This document shows positions 1-8,556 of a stretch of 64,000 bases of DNA, piece after piece. The translations under genes and the position numbers were made by a program. The notes beneath the pieces are model-generated. The model was not told the origin of the DNA. It did no database searches and saw only the letters and a list, made by a program, of their open reading frames with translations. The DNA is taken from contig NZ_JAEDAK010000005.1 in the NCBI RefSeq assembly GCF_016093275.1, positions 238,702-302,701 on the forward strand, given 5' to 3'. Source of the stretch: Inhella proteolytica. GTDB lineage: Bacteria > Pseudomonadota > Gammaproteobacteria > Burkholderiales > Burkholderiaceae_C. The first letter of the stretch is position 1; each line of letters starts with the position of its first letter.

Positions 1-193
1 GCGCCTTCAGCACCTCCTGCAGCTTGGCCTGCACCTCGGCCTGCAGCTCGTCGAGCTCGCCGGGCTGGATGAAGTCGGCGATGTTGTCGTTGGCGTGGTG
101 GCGGCAGCCGGCAGACACCAGCCGGTAGCGGATGCGTTCGCTGGCCGGGGCGTCGGCGTCGGGTGCGGCCGGCGGCTGGGTGGAGGTATTCAT
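1..193 (-). CDS. folE: GTP cyclohydrolase I, N-terminal part (runs off the left edge)
   Basis: Only the first 64 codons are present, read leftward from an ATG at 191-193. After a Pro/Ala-rich start the protein reads SAGCRHHANDNIADFIQPGE and then an amphipathic helix rich in Glu, Leu and Gln. From memory of the family, a RFHANDNI-x-FI-PGE-like segment opens the beta-proteobacterial FolE enzymes, which convert GTP to dihydroneopterin triphosphate at the start of folate and queuosine synthesis. The catalytic Cys and His zinc ligands lie outside the window, so the call rests on this N-terminal signature alone. The gene is divergent from the oxidoreductase gene that starts at 260, leaving a 66-bp shared upstream region. 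Confidence 0.65.
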   Translation of the reverse strand, partial: MNTSTQPPAAPDADAPASERIRYRLVSAGCRHHANDNIADFIQPGELDELQAEVQAKLQEVLKA

Positions 194-259
194 GCCGACC
201 ATTGTGGCGGCGCGCCGGCTTGACGGTGCGCAAGGCGCCCAGGCACCCGGCGACGCAGC

Positions 260-859
260 ATGGGCTTTATGGACACCCGCCGCATTGCCCTGGTGCAGGG
301 CCACCCTGATGGGACGCAGCACCACCTCTGCCACCGCCTGGCCGCCGCCTACGCCGCCGGGGCCGCGGCCGCCGGCCATGAGCTGCGCACCATCGACGTC
401 AGCGCGCTCGACTTCCCCCTGCTGCGTCGCGCCGAGGACTGGAAGGACGGCGCGCTGCCGCCCGGCCTGGAGGGTGCGCGCGACACCCTGCTCTGGTGCA
501 ACCACCTGGTGCTGATGTTCCCGCTCTGGCTGGGCGACATGCCGGCCCTGCTGAAGGGCTTTCTGGAACAGCTGGCGCGGCCCGGCATCGCCTTCCACAA
601 GAACGTGGCCAACCCGCTCACGGCCAAGGCCCTGGGCGGGCGCTCGGCGCGCATCGTCGTCACCATGGGCATGCCGGCTCTGGTGTACCGCTTCGTGTTC
701 CGCGCCCACAGCGTCAAGTCCCTGGAGCGCAACATCCTCGGCTTCGTGGGCATCGCCCCGGTGCGCGAGACCCTGATCGGTGGCGTGGAGCAGCTTGGCG
801 AGGCCGGCGTGGCCGATTGGGTGGCCAAGATGGAGCGCCTGGGCGGCAATGCCGAATAG
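260..859 (+). CDS. NAD(P)H-dependent flavodoxin-fold oxidoreductase
   Basis: A 199-residue soluble protein of the NAD(P)H dehydrogenase (quinone)/Flavodoxin_2 type. The N-terminus has a short beta strand followed by the phosphate-binding turn QGHPDG. The mid-region LMFPLWLGDMPALLKGFLEQ is the FMN isoalloxazine-binding segment typical of MdaB/KefF-like quinone reductases, and GGRSARIVVTMGMP is the next flavin loop. Such enzymes reduce quinones or small electrophiles with an FMN cofactor in the cytoplasm; the substrate cannot be read from the sequence. The ATG at 269 in the same frame (MDTRR) is an equally possible start. It is separated from rsmB by only 21 bp and may be co-transcribed with it. 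Confidence 0.8.
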   Translation: MGFMDTRRIALVQGHPDGTQHHLCHRLAAAYAAGAAAAGHELRTIDVSALDFPLLRRAEDWKDGALPPGLEGARDTLLWCNHLVLMFPLWLGDMPALLKGFLEQLARPGIAFHKNVANPLTAKALGGRSARIVVTMGMPALVYRFVFRAHSVKSLERNILGFVGIAPVRETLIGGVEQLGEAGVADWVAKMERLGGNAE

Positions 860-880
860 GCCCCTCCCTACACTGGCGCG

Positions 881-2188
881 ATGCAAGCCGCGCCCCTGCA
901 CCAGCTCCTGCTCGAAACCGCCCGCGCCCTGGCCGCGCTGAAGGCCGGGCGCAGCCTGACCGAGGCGCTGGACGCCTGCCCCGACCCCCTGCGTGCCGGC
1001 ACCCAGGCCCTGGCCTTTGCCGCCGTGCGCGCTCACGCCCGCGTGGGGGCGCTGGTGCGCCACATGCTGCCGCGCCCGCCCCAGCCGGTGGTGGAAGGCC
1101 TGCTGCGCGCGGCGCTCACCCAACTGCTGCCCGGCGCCGAGGCCTACCCCGCGCACACCCTGGTGAACCAGGCCGTGCAGGCCTGCAAGCGCGCCGTGCC
1201 GGGCCAGGCGGCGCTGGTCAATGCCGTGCTGCGGCGCTTCCAGCGCGAGCAGGGCGCGCTGCTCGATCGCGTGGCCAGCCAGCCCGAGGTGCAGCACGAG
1301 CATCCGCAATGGTGGATTGCCACCTTGAAGCGCGACTGGCCCGAGCACTGGCAGGCCCTGCTGCAGGCCGCCCAGCAGCCGCCGCCGCTGGCGCTGCGCG
1401 TCAACCGCCGCCAGGGCGATGCCGCCGCCTATGCGCAGCGCCTGACGGACGCCGGCCTGCAGTCCCGCCCCCTGAGTGCGCTGACCCCCGATGGCCTGGT
1501 GGTCGAACCGCCCTGCCCGGTGCAGCGCCTTCCCGGCTTTGCCGAGGGCGCCGCCTCGGTGCAGGACGGTGCCGCCCAGCTGGCCGCCCCCCTGCTGTTG
1601 GATGGCGCCGGCAGCCTGCCGCCCCTGCCTGCCGGCGCGCGCGTGCTGGACGCCTGCGCGGCGCCCGGCGGCAAGACCGCCCATCTGCTGGAACTGGCGG
1701 AACTGGACCTGCTGGCCCTGGACGCCGACGCGCAGCGCCTGCGCAAGGTCGACGCCACCCTCAAGCGCCTGGGCCTGCAGGCCCGCACCCAGGCCGCCGA
1801 TGCGCGCCAGGTGCCGAAGTGGTGGGACGGCCAGCCCTTCGACGCCATCCTGCTCGACGCCCCCTGCTCGGCCTCCGGCATCAACCGCCGCCACCCCGAT
1901 GTGCGCTGGCTGCGCCGCGAGAGCGACGTCGCAGCCCTGGCCCAGACGCAAGGCCAGCTGCTGGACGCGCTCTGGCCCCTGCTCAAACCCGGTGGCCGCC
2001 TGCTCTACGCCACCTGTTCGCTGTTCAAGACCGAGGGTGAACACCAGATAGCGGCCTTTTTGCAACGCCAGCCGCAGGCGCGGCGCTTGGATCTGCCCGG
2101 CCGCACCGGCCACCTGCTGGGCCTGCCGGACAATGCCTGGGCCGTCCCCAGTGACGGCTTTTTCTACGCCCTGCTCCTGCGCAGCTGA
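881..2188 (+). CDS. rsmB: 16S rRNA m5C967 methyltransferase RsmB
   Basis: A 435-residue protein with an N-terminal NusB-like helical domain (about residues 1-140) and a C-terminal SAM-dependent RNA m5C methyltransferase domain. The SAM-binding loop is DACAAPGGKT; the two family cysteines are in DAPCSASG and YATCS. The segment NRRHPDVRWLRR after the first cysteine is typical of RsmB/Sun. Length fits the family (about 430). The enzyme uses SAM to methylate C967 of 16S rRNA. It opens the conserved order rsmB - DUF4390 - sensor kinase - response regulator, with a 24-bp gap to the next start. Confidence 0.92.
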   Translation: MQAAPLHQLLLETARALAALKAGRSLTEALDACPDPLRAGTQALAFAAVRAHARVGALVRHMLPRPPQPVVEGLLRAALTQLLPGAEAYPAHTLVNQAVQACKRAVPGQAALVNAVLRRFQREQGALLDRVASQPEVQHEHPQWWIATLKRDWPEHWQALLQAAQQPPPLALRVNRRQGDAAAYAQRLTDAGLQSRPLSALTPDGLVVEPPCPVQRLPGFAEGAASVQDGAAQLAAPLLLDGAGSLPPLPAGARVLDACAAPGGKTAHLLELAELDLLALDADAQRLRKVDATLKRLGLQARTQAADARQVPKWWDGQPFDAILLDAPCSASGINRRHPDVRWLRRESDVAALAQTQGQLLDALWPLLKPGGRLLYATCSLFKTEGEHQIAAFLQRQPQARRLDLPGRTGHLLGLPDNAWAVPSDGFFYALLLRS

Positions 2189-2212
2189 CTCCCCCGCTTC
2201 CGCCCCGCCGAC

Positions 2213-2773
2213 GTGCCCCTGCGCGCCCTGGTTACCGTTGTCCTGATGCTGCTCCTGCCCGCCCTGGCCTGGGCGCAGGCGAGCGCCAGCCTGGATCAGC
2301 TGCAGCTCAGCCGCGCCGAAGACGGCCTGCGCCTGGCGTACAGCGTGCGCCTGGAACTGCCGCGCGCCGCCGAGGACGCCCTGCACAAGGGCGTGCCGCT
2401 GTACTTCGTGGCCGAGGCCCGCGTGGCGCGCAAGCGCTGGTACTGGCGCGACGCCACGCTGGCCCGCGCCGAGCGCCAGTGGCGCCTGAGCTACCAGGCG
2501 CTCACGCGCCAGTACCGGCTCTCCACCGGCGGCCTGCACCAGAGCTACGAAACCCTCAGCGAGGCCCTGACCGCCCTGCGCCGCGCCAGCGCCTGGGCGA
2601 TCGAGCTGCGCGAGGAACCTGACCCCGGCGCCAGCTACCTGCTGAGCTTCAGCCTGCGGCTGGACACCCGCCAGCTGCCTGCGCCCTTGCAGATCGGCCT
2701 GGGCAGCGAGGCGGAATGGGGCGTGCGCAGCGAGCGCCCGGTGCACCCGGCGGAGCTGGGTCTGGCCTCATGA
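2213..2773 (+). CDS. DUF4390 exported protein
   Basis: A 186-residue protein starting at GTG 2213, with a clear signal peptide ending near ALAWAQA. The mature part is a beta-rich DUF4390-type domain of unknown biochemical function. It lies between rsmB and an NtrY-like kinase, the usual place for DUF4390 genes in beta-proteobacteria, and its stop overlaps the kinase start as ATGA (2770-2773), so translation is probably coupled. Position suggests a periplasmic accessory to the kinase's extracytoplasmic region, but this is inference. The GTG is preferred because it sits directly before the signal peptide. Confidence 0.8.
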   Translation: MPLRALVTVVLMLLLPALAWAQASASLDQLQLSRAEDGLRLAYSVRLELPRAAEDALHKGVPLYFVAEARVARKRWYWRDATLARAERQWRLSYQALTRQYRLSTGGLHQSYETLSEALTALRRASAWAIELREEPDPGASYLLSFSLRLDTRQLPAPLQIGLGSEAEWGVRSERPVHPAELGLAS

Positions 2774-5010
2774 CGGAGGTGCAGGGTTCCAGCCGGCTCG
2801 GGCGCTGGGCCTGGACGCTGAGCCTGCTGACCGTGGCGGCCGCCAGCGGCGTGCTGGCCTACCTGCTCTCCATCGGTGCCACCACGCCCAGCGGTTTCAT
2901 CGAGCGGCACCAGGCCTGGCTGTACTGGCTGAACCTGGGCGTTGGCGCCCTGCTCGGCTTGGTGGCCCTGGGCGCGGCGCTGCGCCTGGTCTGGCGGGTG
3001 CGGCGTGGCCGCTTCGGCGGCCACCTGCTTGGCCGCCTGGCCCTGGTGTTCGCCGCCGTGGCGGTCGGGCCGGGGGCGCTGATCTATGCGGTGTCCTATT
3101 CCTTCGTGAACCGCTCCATCGAAAGCCTGTTCGACGTGCGCCTGGCCAGCGCGCTGGAAGCCGGCCTCGACCTGGGCCGCGCCACGTTGGACGCCCAGGT
3201 GCAGGACCTGAGCCAGCTCGCCCGCCAGGGCGCGCGCCGCCTGGCTGAGCCCGGCGGCGCGGCCGCCACGTTGGCGCTGGCGCGCCTGCGCGAGCAATGG
3301 GACGCCCAGCGCGTGGCCCTGCTGAACGCGCGCGGCGAAGTGGTGGACGAGGCCACGCCGCCCGAGGCCTCGCTGGCGCGCGAGCGCCTGCCCGCCAGCC
3401 TGCTGCGTCAGGCCACCGAGCGCGGCCTGGTGGCGCGCCTGGAAGGCCTGGACGACGAGGCCGCCGCGCTGCGCGGCGAGGCCCTGATCCGCGTGCTGGT
3501 GCGCATGCCGGCCACGCTCAGCCTGGTGGACGCCGACCGCTACCTGCTGGTCGAGCGTCGCCCGCCCAAGGCGGTGATCCGCAACGCCCTGGCGGTGCAG
3601 GAGGCGAATGTGGAGTACCAGCGCCGCGGCCTGGAGCGTGAGGGCCTGCGCAAGATGTACCTGGGCACCCTGACTCTGGTGCTGGTGCTGGCGGTGTTCG
3701 TGGCCATGCTGCTGGCCATCCAGCTGGGCAACCACCTTGCCAAGCCCCTGCTGCTGCTGGCCGACGGCATGCGCCAGGTGGCCGCCGGCGATCTGGGCCG
3801 CAAGCCGGTGCTCGGTTCGCGTGACGAACTGGGCGGCCTGACGCGCGCCTTCGCCGACATGACCGACCAGCTCGGCGCCGCCCGGGCCGAGGCCGAGCGC
3901 AGCGTGCGCGCGCTGGATGCCGCGCGCGGCGAGCTGCAGACCATCCTGGACAACCTGACCGCCGGCGTTATCGTGTTCGACCGCCAGCACCGCGTGCTGC
4001 GCGCCAACCCGGGCGCCGCCGCCATCCTGGAGCACGAGCTGCCCGAGCACGAAGCCCTGCCCGAGGATCTGCAGGCCCTGGACGAGCAGCTCTGGCCGCG
4101 CTTTGCCGGCCTGGCCGACGACGACGAAGACTTCTGGCAGGCCACGCTGGAGCTGCGCCTGCGCGCCGCCGCCCTGCCCATCACCCTGCTGCTGCGCGGC
4201 GCCCAACTGCCCCAGGGCGACTGGCTGCTGGTGTTCGACGACATCTCCGAGGTCGTCTCCGCCCAGCGCAGCGCCGCCTGGGGCGAGGTGGCGCGGCGCG
4301 TGGCGCACGAGATCAAGAACCCGCTCACGCCCATCCAGCTCTCGGCCGAGCGCCTGCAGCACAAGCTGGAGGCCAAGCTGAGCGAGGAGAGCGACCGCGC
4401 CATGCTGGCGCGCGCCGTGGCCACCATCGTCAACCAGGTGCAGGCGATGAAGCAGCTGGTCAACGAGTTCCGCGACTACGCGCGCCTGCCCGCCGCCCAG
4501 CTCGCCCCGCTGAATCTGAACGGCCTGATTCGCGAGGTGATGGGCCTGTACCCCGATGCGGTCGAGTCCGGCCGCCTGGTGGCGGAGCTCGAAACCGGCC
4601 TGCCGGCGCTGATGGGCGACGCCTCCCAACTGCGCCAGGTCATCCACAACCTGGTGCAAAACGCCCTCGACGCGGTGAGTGAACGCCCGGATGGGCGCGT
4701 CGTTGTAAATACGAAACAATTGCGCCATGACGATGGTTCGGTGCGCGCTTTGCGTCTAAGCCTGAGCGACAACGGCCCCGGCTTTGCCGAGCAGGTTCTG
4801 ACCCGCGCCTTCGAACCCTATGTGACAACAAAGAGCAAAGGCACGGGCCTGGGCCTGGCGGTGGTCAAGAAGATCGCTGACGAGCACGGAGCCCGCATCC
4901 GATTGAGCAATCTCGCTTCCGCTTCCAACGATCCCGGCGGCCCGCCCCAGGGCGCTGTGGTTTCCCTGACCTTCGCCAACCTGGCCGGCGGCAACGCCGC
5001 AGCCGGCTGA
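2770..5010 (+). CDS. NtrY-like membrane sensor histidine kinase
   Basis: A 746-residue kinase. Three hydrophobic segments lie near residues 15-35, 55-75 and 85-110, followed by an extracytoplasmic region to about residue 295 and another membrane helix. Then come HAMP (about 320-375), PAS (about 390-480) and kinase domains. The H-box is RRVAHEIKNPLTPIQLSAER with phospho-acceptor H513; the N-box is NLVQNALDAV, and DNGPGF and GTGLGL complete the ATP site. The HEIKNPLTPI box is characteristic of the NtrY group. The ATG at 2770 overlaps the DUF4390 stop, so upstream in-frame codons are not used. Its partner is the response regulator 7 bp downstream. Confidence 0.9.
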   Translation: MTEVQGSSRLGRWAWTLSLLTVAAASGVLAYLLSIGATTPSGFIERHQAWLYWLNLGVGALLGLVALGAALRLVWRVRRGRFGGHLLGRLALVFAAVAVGPGALIYAVSYSFVNRSIESLFDVRLASALEAGLDLGRATLDAQVQDLSQLARQGARRLAEPGGAAATLALARLREQWDAQRVALLNARGEVVDEATPPEASLARERLPASLLRQATERGLVARLEGLDDEAAALRGEALIRVLVRMPATLSLVDADRYLLVERRPPKAVIRNALAVQEANVEYQRRGLEREGLRKMYLGTLTLVLVLAVFVAMLLAIQLGNHLAKPLLLLADGMRQVAAGDLGRKPVLGSRDELGGLTRAFADMTDQLGAARAEAERSVRALDAARGELQTILDNLTAGVIVFDRQHRVLRANPGAAAILEHELPEHEALPEDLQALDEQLWPRFAGLADDDEDFWQATLELRLRAAALPITLLLRGAQLPQGDWLLVFDDISEVVSAQRSAAWGEVARRVAHEIKNPLTPIQLSAERLQHKLEAKLSEESDRAMLARAVATIVNQVQAMKQLVNEFRDYARLPAAQLAPLNLNGLIREVMGLYPDAVESGRLVAELETGLPALMGDASQLRQVIHNLVQNALDAVSERPDGRVVVNTKQLRHDDGSVRALRLSLSDNGPGFAEQVLTRAFEPYVTTKSKGTGLGLAVVKKIADEHGARIRLSNLASASNDPGGPPQGAVVSLTFANLAGGNAAAG

Positions 5011-5017
5011 TTCCTGC

Positions 5018-5713
5018 ATGGCCACCATTCTTGTTGTTGACGATGAACTGGGCATTCGCGGCCTGCTGTCGGAGATCCTCTCCGATGAAGGCCACACCGT
5101 CGAACTGGCGGAGAACGCGGCCGCGGCGCGCGCGGCGCGCGAGCGACTGCGGCCCGATCTGATCCTGCTCGACATCTGGATGCCCGACGTCGACGGCATC
5201 ACCCTGCTGAAGGAATGGAGCGGCGCCGGCCTGCTGACCATGCCCGTCATCATGATGAGCGGGCACGGCACCATCGACACGGCGGTCGAAGCCACTAAGC
5301 ATGGCGCCATCGCCTTCCTGGAAAAGCCCATCACGCTGCAGAAGCTGCTGCGCGCGGTGGAGCAGGCGCTGGCCCGCAACGCGCCGCGCCCGCCTGCGCC
5401 GCCGCCCATGCCCAGCTGGGCCCGCGGTACCGACACCGTCTTCGCCGCCCCCATGCCGGCCCTGGCGCCGCTCAGCAGCCATGTCGGCCTGAGCGCGCAC
5501 AGCGGCCCGGCGCCCGAGCAGCTCTTCCACCTCGACCGCCCGCTGCGCGAGGCGCGCGACGCCTTCGAGAAGAGCTACTTCGAGTTCCATCTGGCCAAGG
5601 AAAACGGCTCGATGACCCGGGTGGCCGAGAAGACCGGGCTGGAGCGCACCCACCTGTACCGCAAGCTCAAGCAGCTGGGTGTGGACATCAGCCGCAACAA
5701 GCGCACGGCCTGA
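5018..5713 (+). CDS. NtrX-like response regulator lacking an AAA+ domain
   Basis: A 231-residue regulator. The receiver domain (residues 1-120) has the acidic pair D8/D9, phospho-acceptor D52, S81 and K103. A Pro/Ala-rich linker follows, then a Fis-type helix-turn-helix at about 185-231 containing RVAEKTGLERTHLYRKLKQL. Classical NtrX proteins are about 450 residues with a sigma-54-interacting AAA+ ATPase between these parts; here there is no room for it. The reading frame is clean, so this is a genuine short form rather than a frameshift. It is cognate to the upstream kinase and probably binds DNA without activating sigma-54 polymerase by ATP hydrolysis. Confidence 0.88.
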   Translation: MATILVVDDELGIRGLLSEILSDEGHTVELAENAAAARAARERLRPDLILLDIWMPDVDGITLLKEWSGAGLLTMPVIMMSGHGTIDTAVEATKHGAIAFLEKPITLQKLLRAVEQALARNAPRPPAPPPMPSWARGTDTVFAAPMPALAPLSSHVGLSAHSGPAPEQLFHLDRPLREARDAFEKSYFEFHLAKENGSMTRVAEKTGLERTHLYRKLKQLGVDISRNKRTA

Positions 5714-5727
5714 TTCTGAAAAAGCTG

Positions 5728-5736
5728 TGCTATAGT
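5728..5736 (+). promoter_or_regulatory. Extended -10 promoter of the tRNA cluster
   Basis: TGCTATAGT gives an extended -10 (TG, one base, TATAGT) about 50 bp before tRNA-Phe. No good -35 hexamer sits 16-18 bp upstream, as expected for an extended -10. The element follows directly after the response regulator stop. Confidence 0.55.
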
Positions 5737-5746
5737 CGCAGGCTTT

Positions 5747-5762
5747 CCAGGGGCAACCCTGG
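5747..5762 (+). other. Leader hairpin upstream of tRNA-Phe
   Basis: CCAGGG and CCCTGG form a perfect 6-bp stem closed by a GCAA tetraloop of the GNRA class, 24 bp before the tRNA. It lies in the transcribed leader and may help 5' processing. No T-run follows, so it is not a terminator. Confidence 0.45.
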
Positions 5763-5786
5763 GGAAGTTAGCAAGAAGAACAAAAA

Positions 5787-5862
5787 GGCCAAGTAGCTCA
5801 GTTGGTAGAGCAGCGGATTGAAAATCCGCGTGTCGGTGGTTCGATTCCGCCCTTGGCCACCA
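5787..5862 (+). tRNA. tRNA-Phe (GAA)
   Basis: A complete 76-nt cloverleaf. The acceptor stem GGCCAAG pairs with CTTGGCC, discriminator A and encoded CCA follow, the D-arm is the usual AGCTCAGTTGGTAGAGC, and the anticodon loop TTGAAAA carries GAA. The T-arm contains GGTTCGATTCC. It is the first gene of a three-tRNA run. Confidence 0.97.
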
Positions 5863-5872
5863 AATACCAAAA

Positions 5873-5896
5873 GGTCCGTCTCCCGACGGGCCTTTG
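5873..5896 (+). terminator. Terminator-like hairpin between tRNA-Phe and tRNA-Gly
   Basis: GGTCCGTC and GACGGGCC form an 8-bp stem with one G-T pair around a TCCC loop, followed by TTTG. The T-tract is short, so this may be an attenuator or processing hairpin rather than a full terminator. Confidence 0.4.
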
Positions 5897-5923
5897 CTTG
5901 ACCGGCGTCAGCCGGCCAGCACT

Positions 5924-5999
5924 GCGGGAATAGCTCAGTTGGTAGAGCGCAACCTTGCCAAGGTTGAGGTCGCGAGTTCGAGCCTCGTTTCCCGCTCCA
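5924..5999 (+). tRNA. tRNA-Gly (GCC)
   Basis: A 76-nt cloverleaf with acceptor stem GCGGGAA/TTCCCGC, discriminator T and encoded CCA. The anticodon loop TTGCCAA carries GCC. It lies 61 bp after tRNA-Phe. Confidence 0.97.
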
Positions 6000-6012
6000 A
6001 ATGGCTCAGGCC

Positions 6013-6087
<75 letters not shown>

Positions 6088-6124
6088 CCGGCCCAGCCCC
6101 CAACGCCCCAACACCCCCCCTGTT

Positions 6125-7066
6125 TCAGCCCGGTGCGCGGTACACCAGCACCTTGAGCGCGCGCGTCTCGTCCACGTCGGCAAAGGCCAGTGGGTTGGGC
6201 AGGCGCTGCATGAACTGCAGCGTGGGCGCCTGCTCCGCCATCAGCTGCTGCAGCCACTCGGGGCCGAGCTTGGGCGTGTTCAGGCACACCAGGGCCTCGC
6301 CGCCCGGCGCCAGCAGTTCGGGCAGGCGGCGCGCCAAACGCGCGTAGTCCTTGGTGGCCACGAAGCTGCCCTTCTGGTAGCTGGGCGGATCGGCAATCAC
6401 CAGCTCGTAGGGGCCGCCGCGGGTCAGCTTGCCCCAGCTCTTGAACAGGTCATGCGCCAGGAAGCTGGCTGCGCCCTTGGGCAGGCCGTTGAGCTCGTGA
6501 TTGCGTCGGCCCAGGGCCAGGGCGCCGGGGCTCATGTCCACATTCACCACCTGCGCCGCCCCGCCCTGCAGCGCCGCCACCGAAAAGGCGCAGCTGTAGG
6601 CAAACAGGTTCAGCACCTTGGCCCCCGGCCGGGCGGCGCAGAAGGCGCGCACATGCTGGCGGCCGGCCGCCATGTCCAGGAACAGGCCATGGTTCTGACC
6701 GCGCGGCAGATGCACCAGGTACTGCGCACCGTCCTCGGGCACGACATGGGGCTCGGGCACCGCGCCGGCCATCAGGCGCGTGGTCGGGCGCTTCTCGCCG
6801 CCCACTTCGCGGCCCTGATAAAGCCAGTTCAAGGCCTGGCCAGGCGCCAGTTCGGCGTAGCGCGCGGCCAGGGCGACGTGGACGGCGGCCAGCTCGGCCT
6901 CGCTGAGCGCCTGCTCGAAGCTGGTCAGCAGGAAGCAGGGCGGGTACCAGTCCAGCGTCAGGTGTTCGCAGCCGGGGTATCGGCCGCCACGGCCGTGGAA
7001 GAGGCGGGTGGCTTGAGGCGGCAGTTGCAGTGCCGCCAGAGCCTGGAGCAGGGGGGCGATCGTCAT
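6125..7066 (-). CDS. Class I SAM-dependent methyltransferase, RlmI-like
   Basis: A 313-residue protein read from the ATG at 7064-7066. The SAM-binding motif I is KVLNLFAYSCAFSVAAL, followed by an acidic strand NVDMSPGAL and the catalytic-type loop VIADPPSYQKGSF. This set is typical of the PF10672/RlmI-like group that methylates rRNA cytosine C5 or related positions, but the usual N-terminal PUA domain is not evident; an N-terminal domain of about 130 residues precedes instead. The specific RNA target cannot be named. It is convergent with the tRNA cluster and divergent from the esterase gene. Confidence 0.78.
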   Translation of the reverse strand: MTIAPLLQALAALQLPPQATRLFHGRGGRYPGCEHLTLDWYPPCFLLTSFEQALSEAELAAVHVALAARYAELAPGQALNWLYQGREVGGEKRPTTRLMAGAVPEPHVVPEDGAQYLVHLPRGQNHGLFLDMAAGRQHVRAFCAARPGAKVLNLFAYSCAFSVAALQGGAAQVVNVDMSPGALALGRRNHELNGLPKGAASFLAHDLFKSWGKLTRGGPYELVIADPPSYQKGSFVATKDYARLARRLPELLAPGGEALVCLNTPKLGPEWLQQLMAEQAPTLQFMQRLPNPLAFADVDETRALKVLVYRAPG

Positions 7067-7134
7067 CGGGCCGCAGTGTCTGCCATGCGCCGCGCCGGGC
7101 CGATGATGGCGGCTCCCCTGGCCTGTCAACCCGC

Positions 7135-7902
7135 ATGCCCCACCGAGCCCTTCTTGTCGCGCTGCTGGTGCTCGCCGGTGCCGCCCGCGGCGCGCCGGAT
7201 TGCGCCGCGCCCACGCGACAGGCGCTGCGCATCGAGCTGCCGGCGCCCGGACCGCAAGCGGCGGAAGTGGCGCTGGCCCTGCCATCCAGTTGTACGGAGC
7301 GGGCGCCGCTGCTGATCGTGAGCACCACCTCGGATGCCGGTTACCAGTCGAGCCGGGCCTTGATGGCCGTCTACCAGCCCGCGGCCCTGGCCGCCGGCTG
7401 GGCGCTGTTGGCGGTGGACCCGGACCCGCCGGTGCCGAGCGCGCATGACACCTTGGCGCTGCGCTGGCAGCTTCTGCAGGCCGCCCTGGCGGCGGCCCGG
7501 CAGCGGCAGGCCCAGCTGGGCCGCGCTGGCCTGGCGCTGGCCGGCTTCTCGGGCGGGGCCAAGTACGCCAGCTGGCTGGCTGCCCTGCTGGTTCGCGAGG
7601 GCGAGCCCGTCACCGGCCTGTTCCTGTCCGGCGTCAATGAAGACCAGGTAAGCCCCGCGGCGCGCAGCCTGGAGGTGCTGGATGGGCGCTACCGCCAGCT
7701 GCCCATCGTGCTGCAGAGCGGCCGCGCCGATGCGGTGGCCACGCCGCGCCAGCACCGTGCCGTCGAGGCCGCGCTGCGCGAACAAGGCTTCCGGCAGCTG
7801 CGCCTGCGGACCGTCGACGGCGGCCATGCCCCCAGCATCGACGCTCTGCCAGAAGCACTGGCCTGGTTTGCCGAGCGGATGACGGATACGCGCCGGCGGT
7901 GA
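7135..7902 (+). CDS. Exported alpha/beta hydrolase (esterase-like)
   Basis: A 255-residue protein with a signal peptide (MPHRALLVALLVLAGAARGA). The nucleophile elbow is LAGFSGGAKYA (G-x-S-G-G), and the C-terminal DGGHAPS supplies the likely catalytic His. The sequence LPIVLQSGRADAVATP before it resembles the acid-containing strand of dienelactone hydrolase/phospholipase-type esterases. It probably acts in the periplasm on a small ester; substrate unknown. The start follows the signal peptide logic; longer upstream codons in frame overlap the divergent methyltransferase gene. Confidence 0.7.
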   Translation: MPHRALLVALLVLAGAARGAPDCAAPTRQALRIELPAPGPQAAEVALALPSSCTERAPLLIVSTTSDAGYQSSRALMAVYQPAALAAGWALLAVDPDPPVPSAHDTLALRWQLLQAALAAARQRQAQLGRAGLALAGFSGGAKYASWLAALLVREGEPVTGLFLSGVNEDQVSPAARSLEVLDGRYRQLPIVLQSGRADAVATPRQHRAVEAALREQGFRQLRLRTVDGGHAPSIDALPEALAWFAERMTDTRRR

Positions 7903-7968
7903 TTCCGTTCAATACACGCAAGCCCGCGCTCCCTAGCCTGCACGCCGTCCCTTCACGGAGTCGCAGCC

Positions 7969-8556
7969 TTGATCCCGCACCACGAACTCGCCATGGCCGG
8001 CTTTGCGCTGGCCGCCTCCATCTCACCCGGTCCCGTGAACCTGTTGACCCTGCGCGCCGGTGCCCTGCACGGCTGGCCCGCCGGGCTGCGCGTGGCCTGG
8101 GGCGCGACCCTGGGCTTCACCGCCCTGCTGCTGCTGGCGGGCCTGGGCCTGCAGTCGGCCTGGGCGCGCTGGCCCTTGCTGAACGAGGCCCTGCACTGGG
8201 CCGGCTTGGCCTTTCTGCTCTGGATGGCCTGGCAGCTGGCGCGGGATGCGGGCGAACTGGGGCCGGCCCGGGGCGAGCGCGCCGGGGCCTGGCTGGCCGC
8301 CGCGGCGCAGTGGCTGAACCCCAAGGCCTGGCTGGCCGCGCTGGCCGGCACGGGCTTGTTTGCGGGCGGTGGCGAACTGGACCGGGTGCTGCAATTCACC
8401 GCCATCTACGCCGTGGTCTGTCTGGCCTCGATGGCTTGCTGGGGCCTGGCCGGCGCCTGCCTGGGCGGGCGGGTGCGCGGTGGCGCGGGCCTGCGCCGGC
8501 TCAATCGTGTGCTGGCGCTCCTGCTGCTGCTCAGCGCGCTCGCGCTTTGGCGCTGA
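7969..8556 (+). CDS. LysE/RhtB family amino-acid exporter
   Basis: A 195-residue membrane protein with about six hydrophobic segments. The N-terminal SISPGPVNLLTLRAGALHG is the family PGP signature of the LysE superfamily, which exports amino acids or their analogues by proton antiport. The start is TTG 7969, chosen because GGAG lies 8 bases upstream (7957-7960); the ATG at 7993 would cut into the first helix. Its 3' end overlaps the convergent AraC regulator by 26 bp, a common exporter-regulator pairing. Confidence 0.85.
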   Translation: MIPHHELAMAGFALAASISPGPVNLLTLRAGALHGWPAGLRVAWGATLGFTALLLLAGLGLQSAWARWPLLNEALHWAGLAFLLWMAWQLARDAGELGPARGERAGAWLAAAAQWLNPKAWLAALAGTGLFAGGGELDRVLQFTAIYAVVCLASMACWGLAGACLGGRVRGGAGLRRLNRVLALLLLLSALALWR

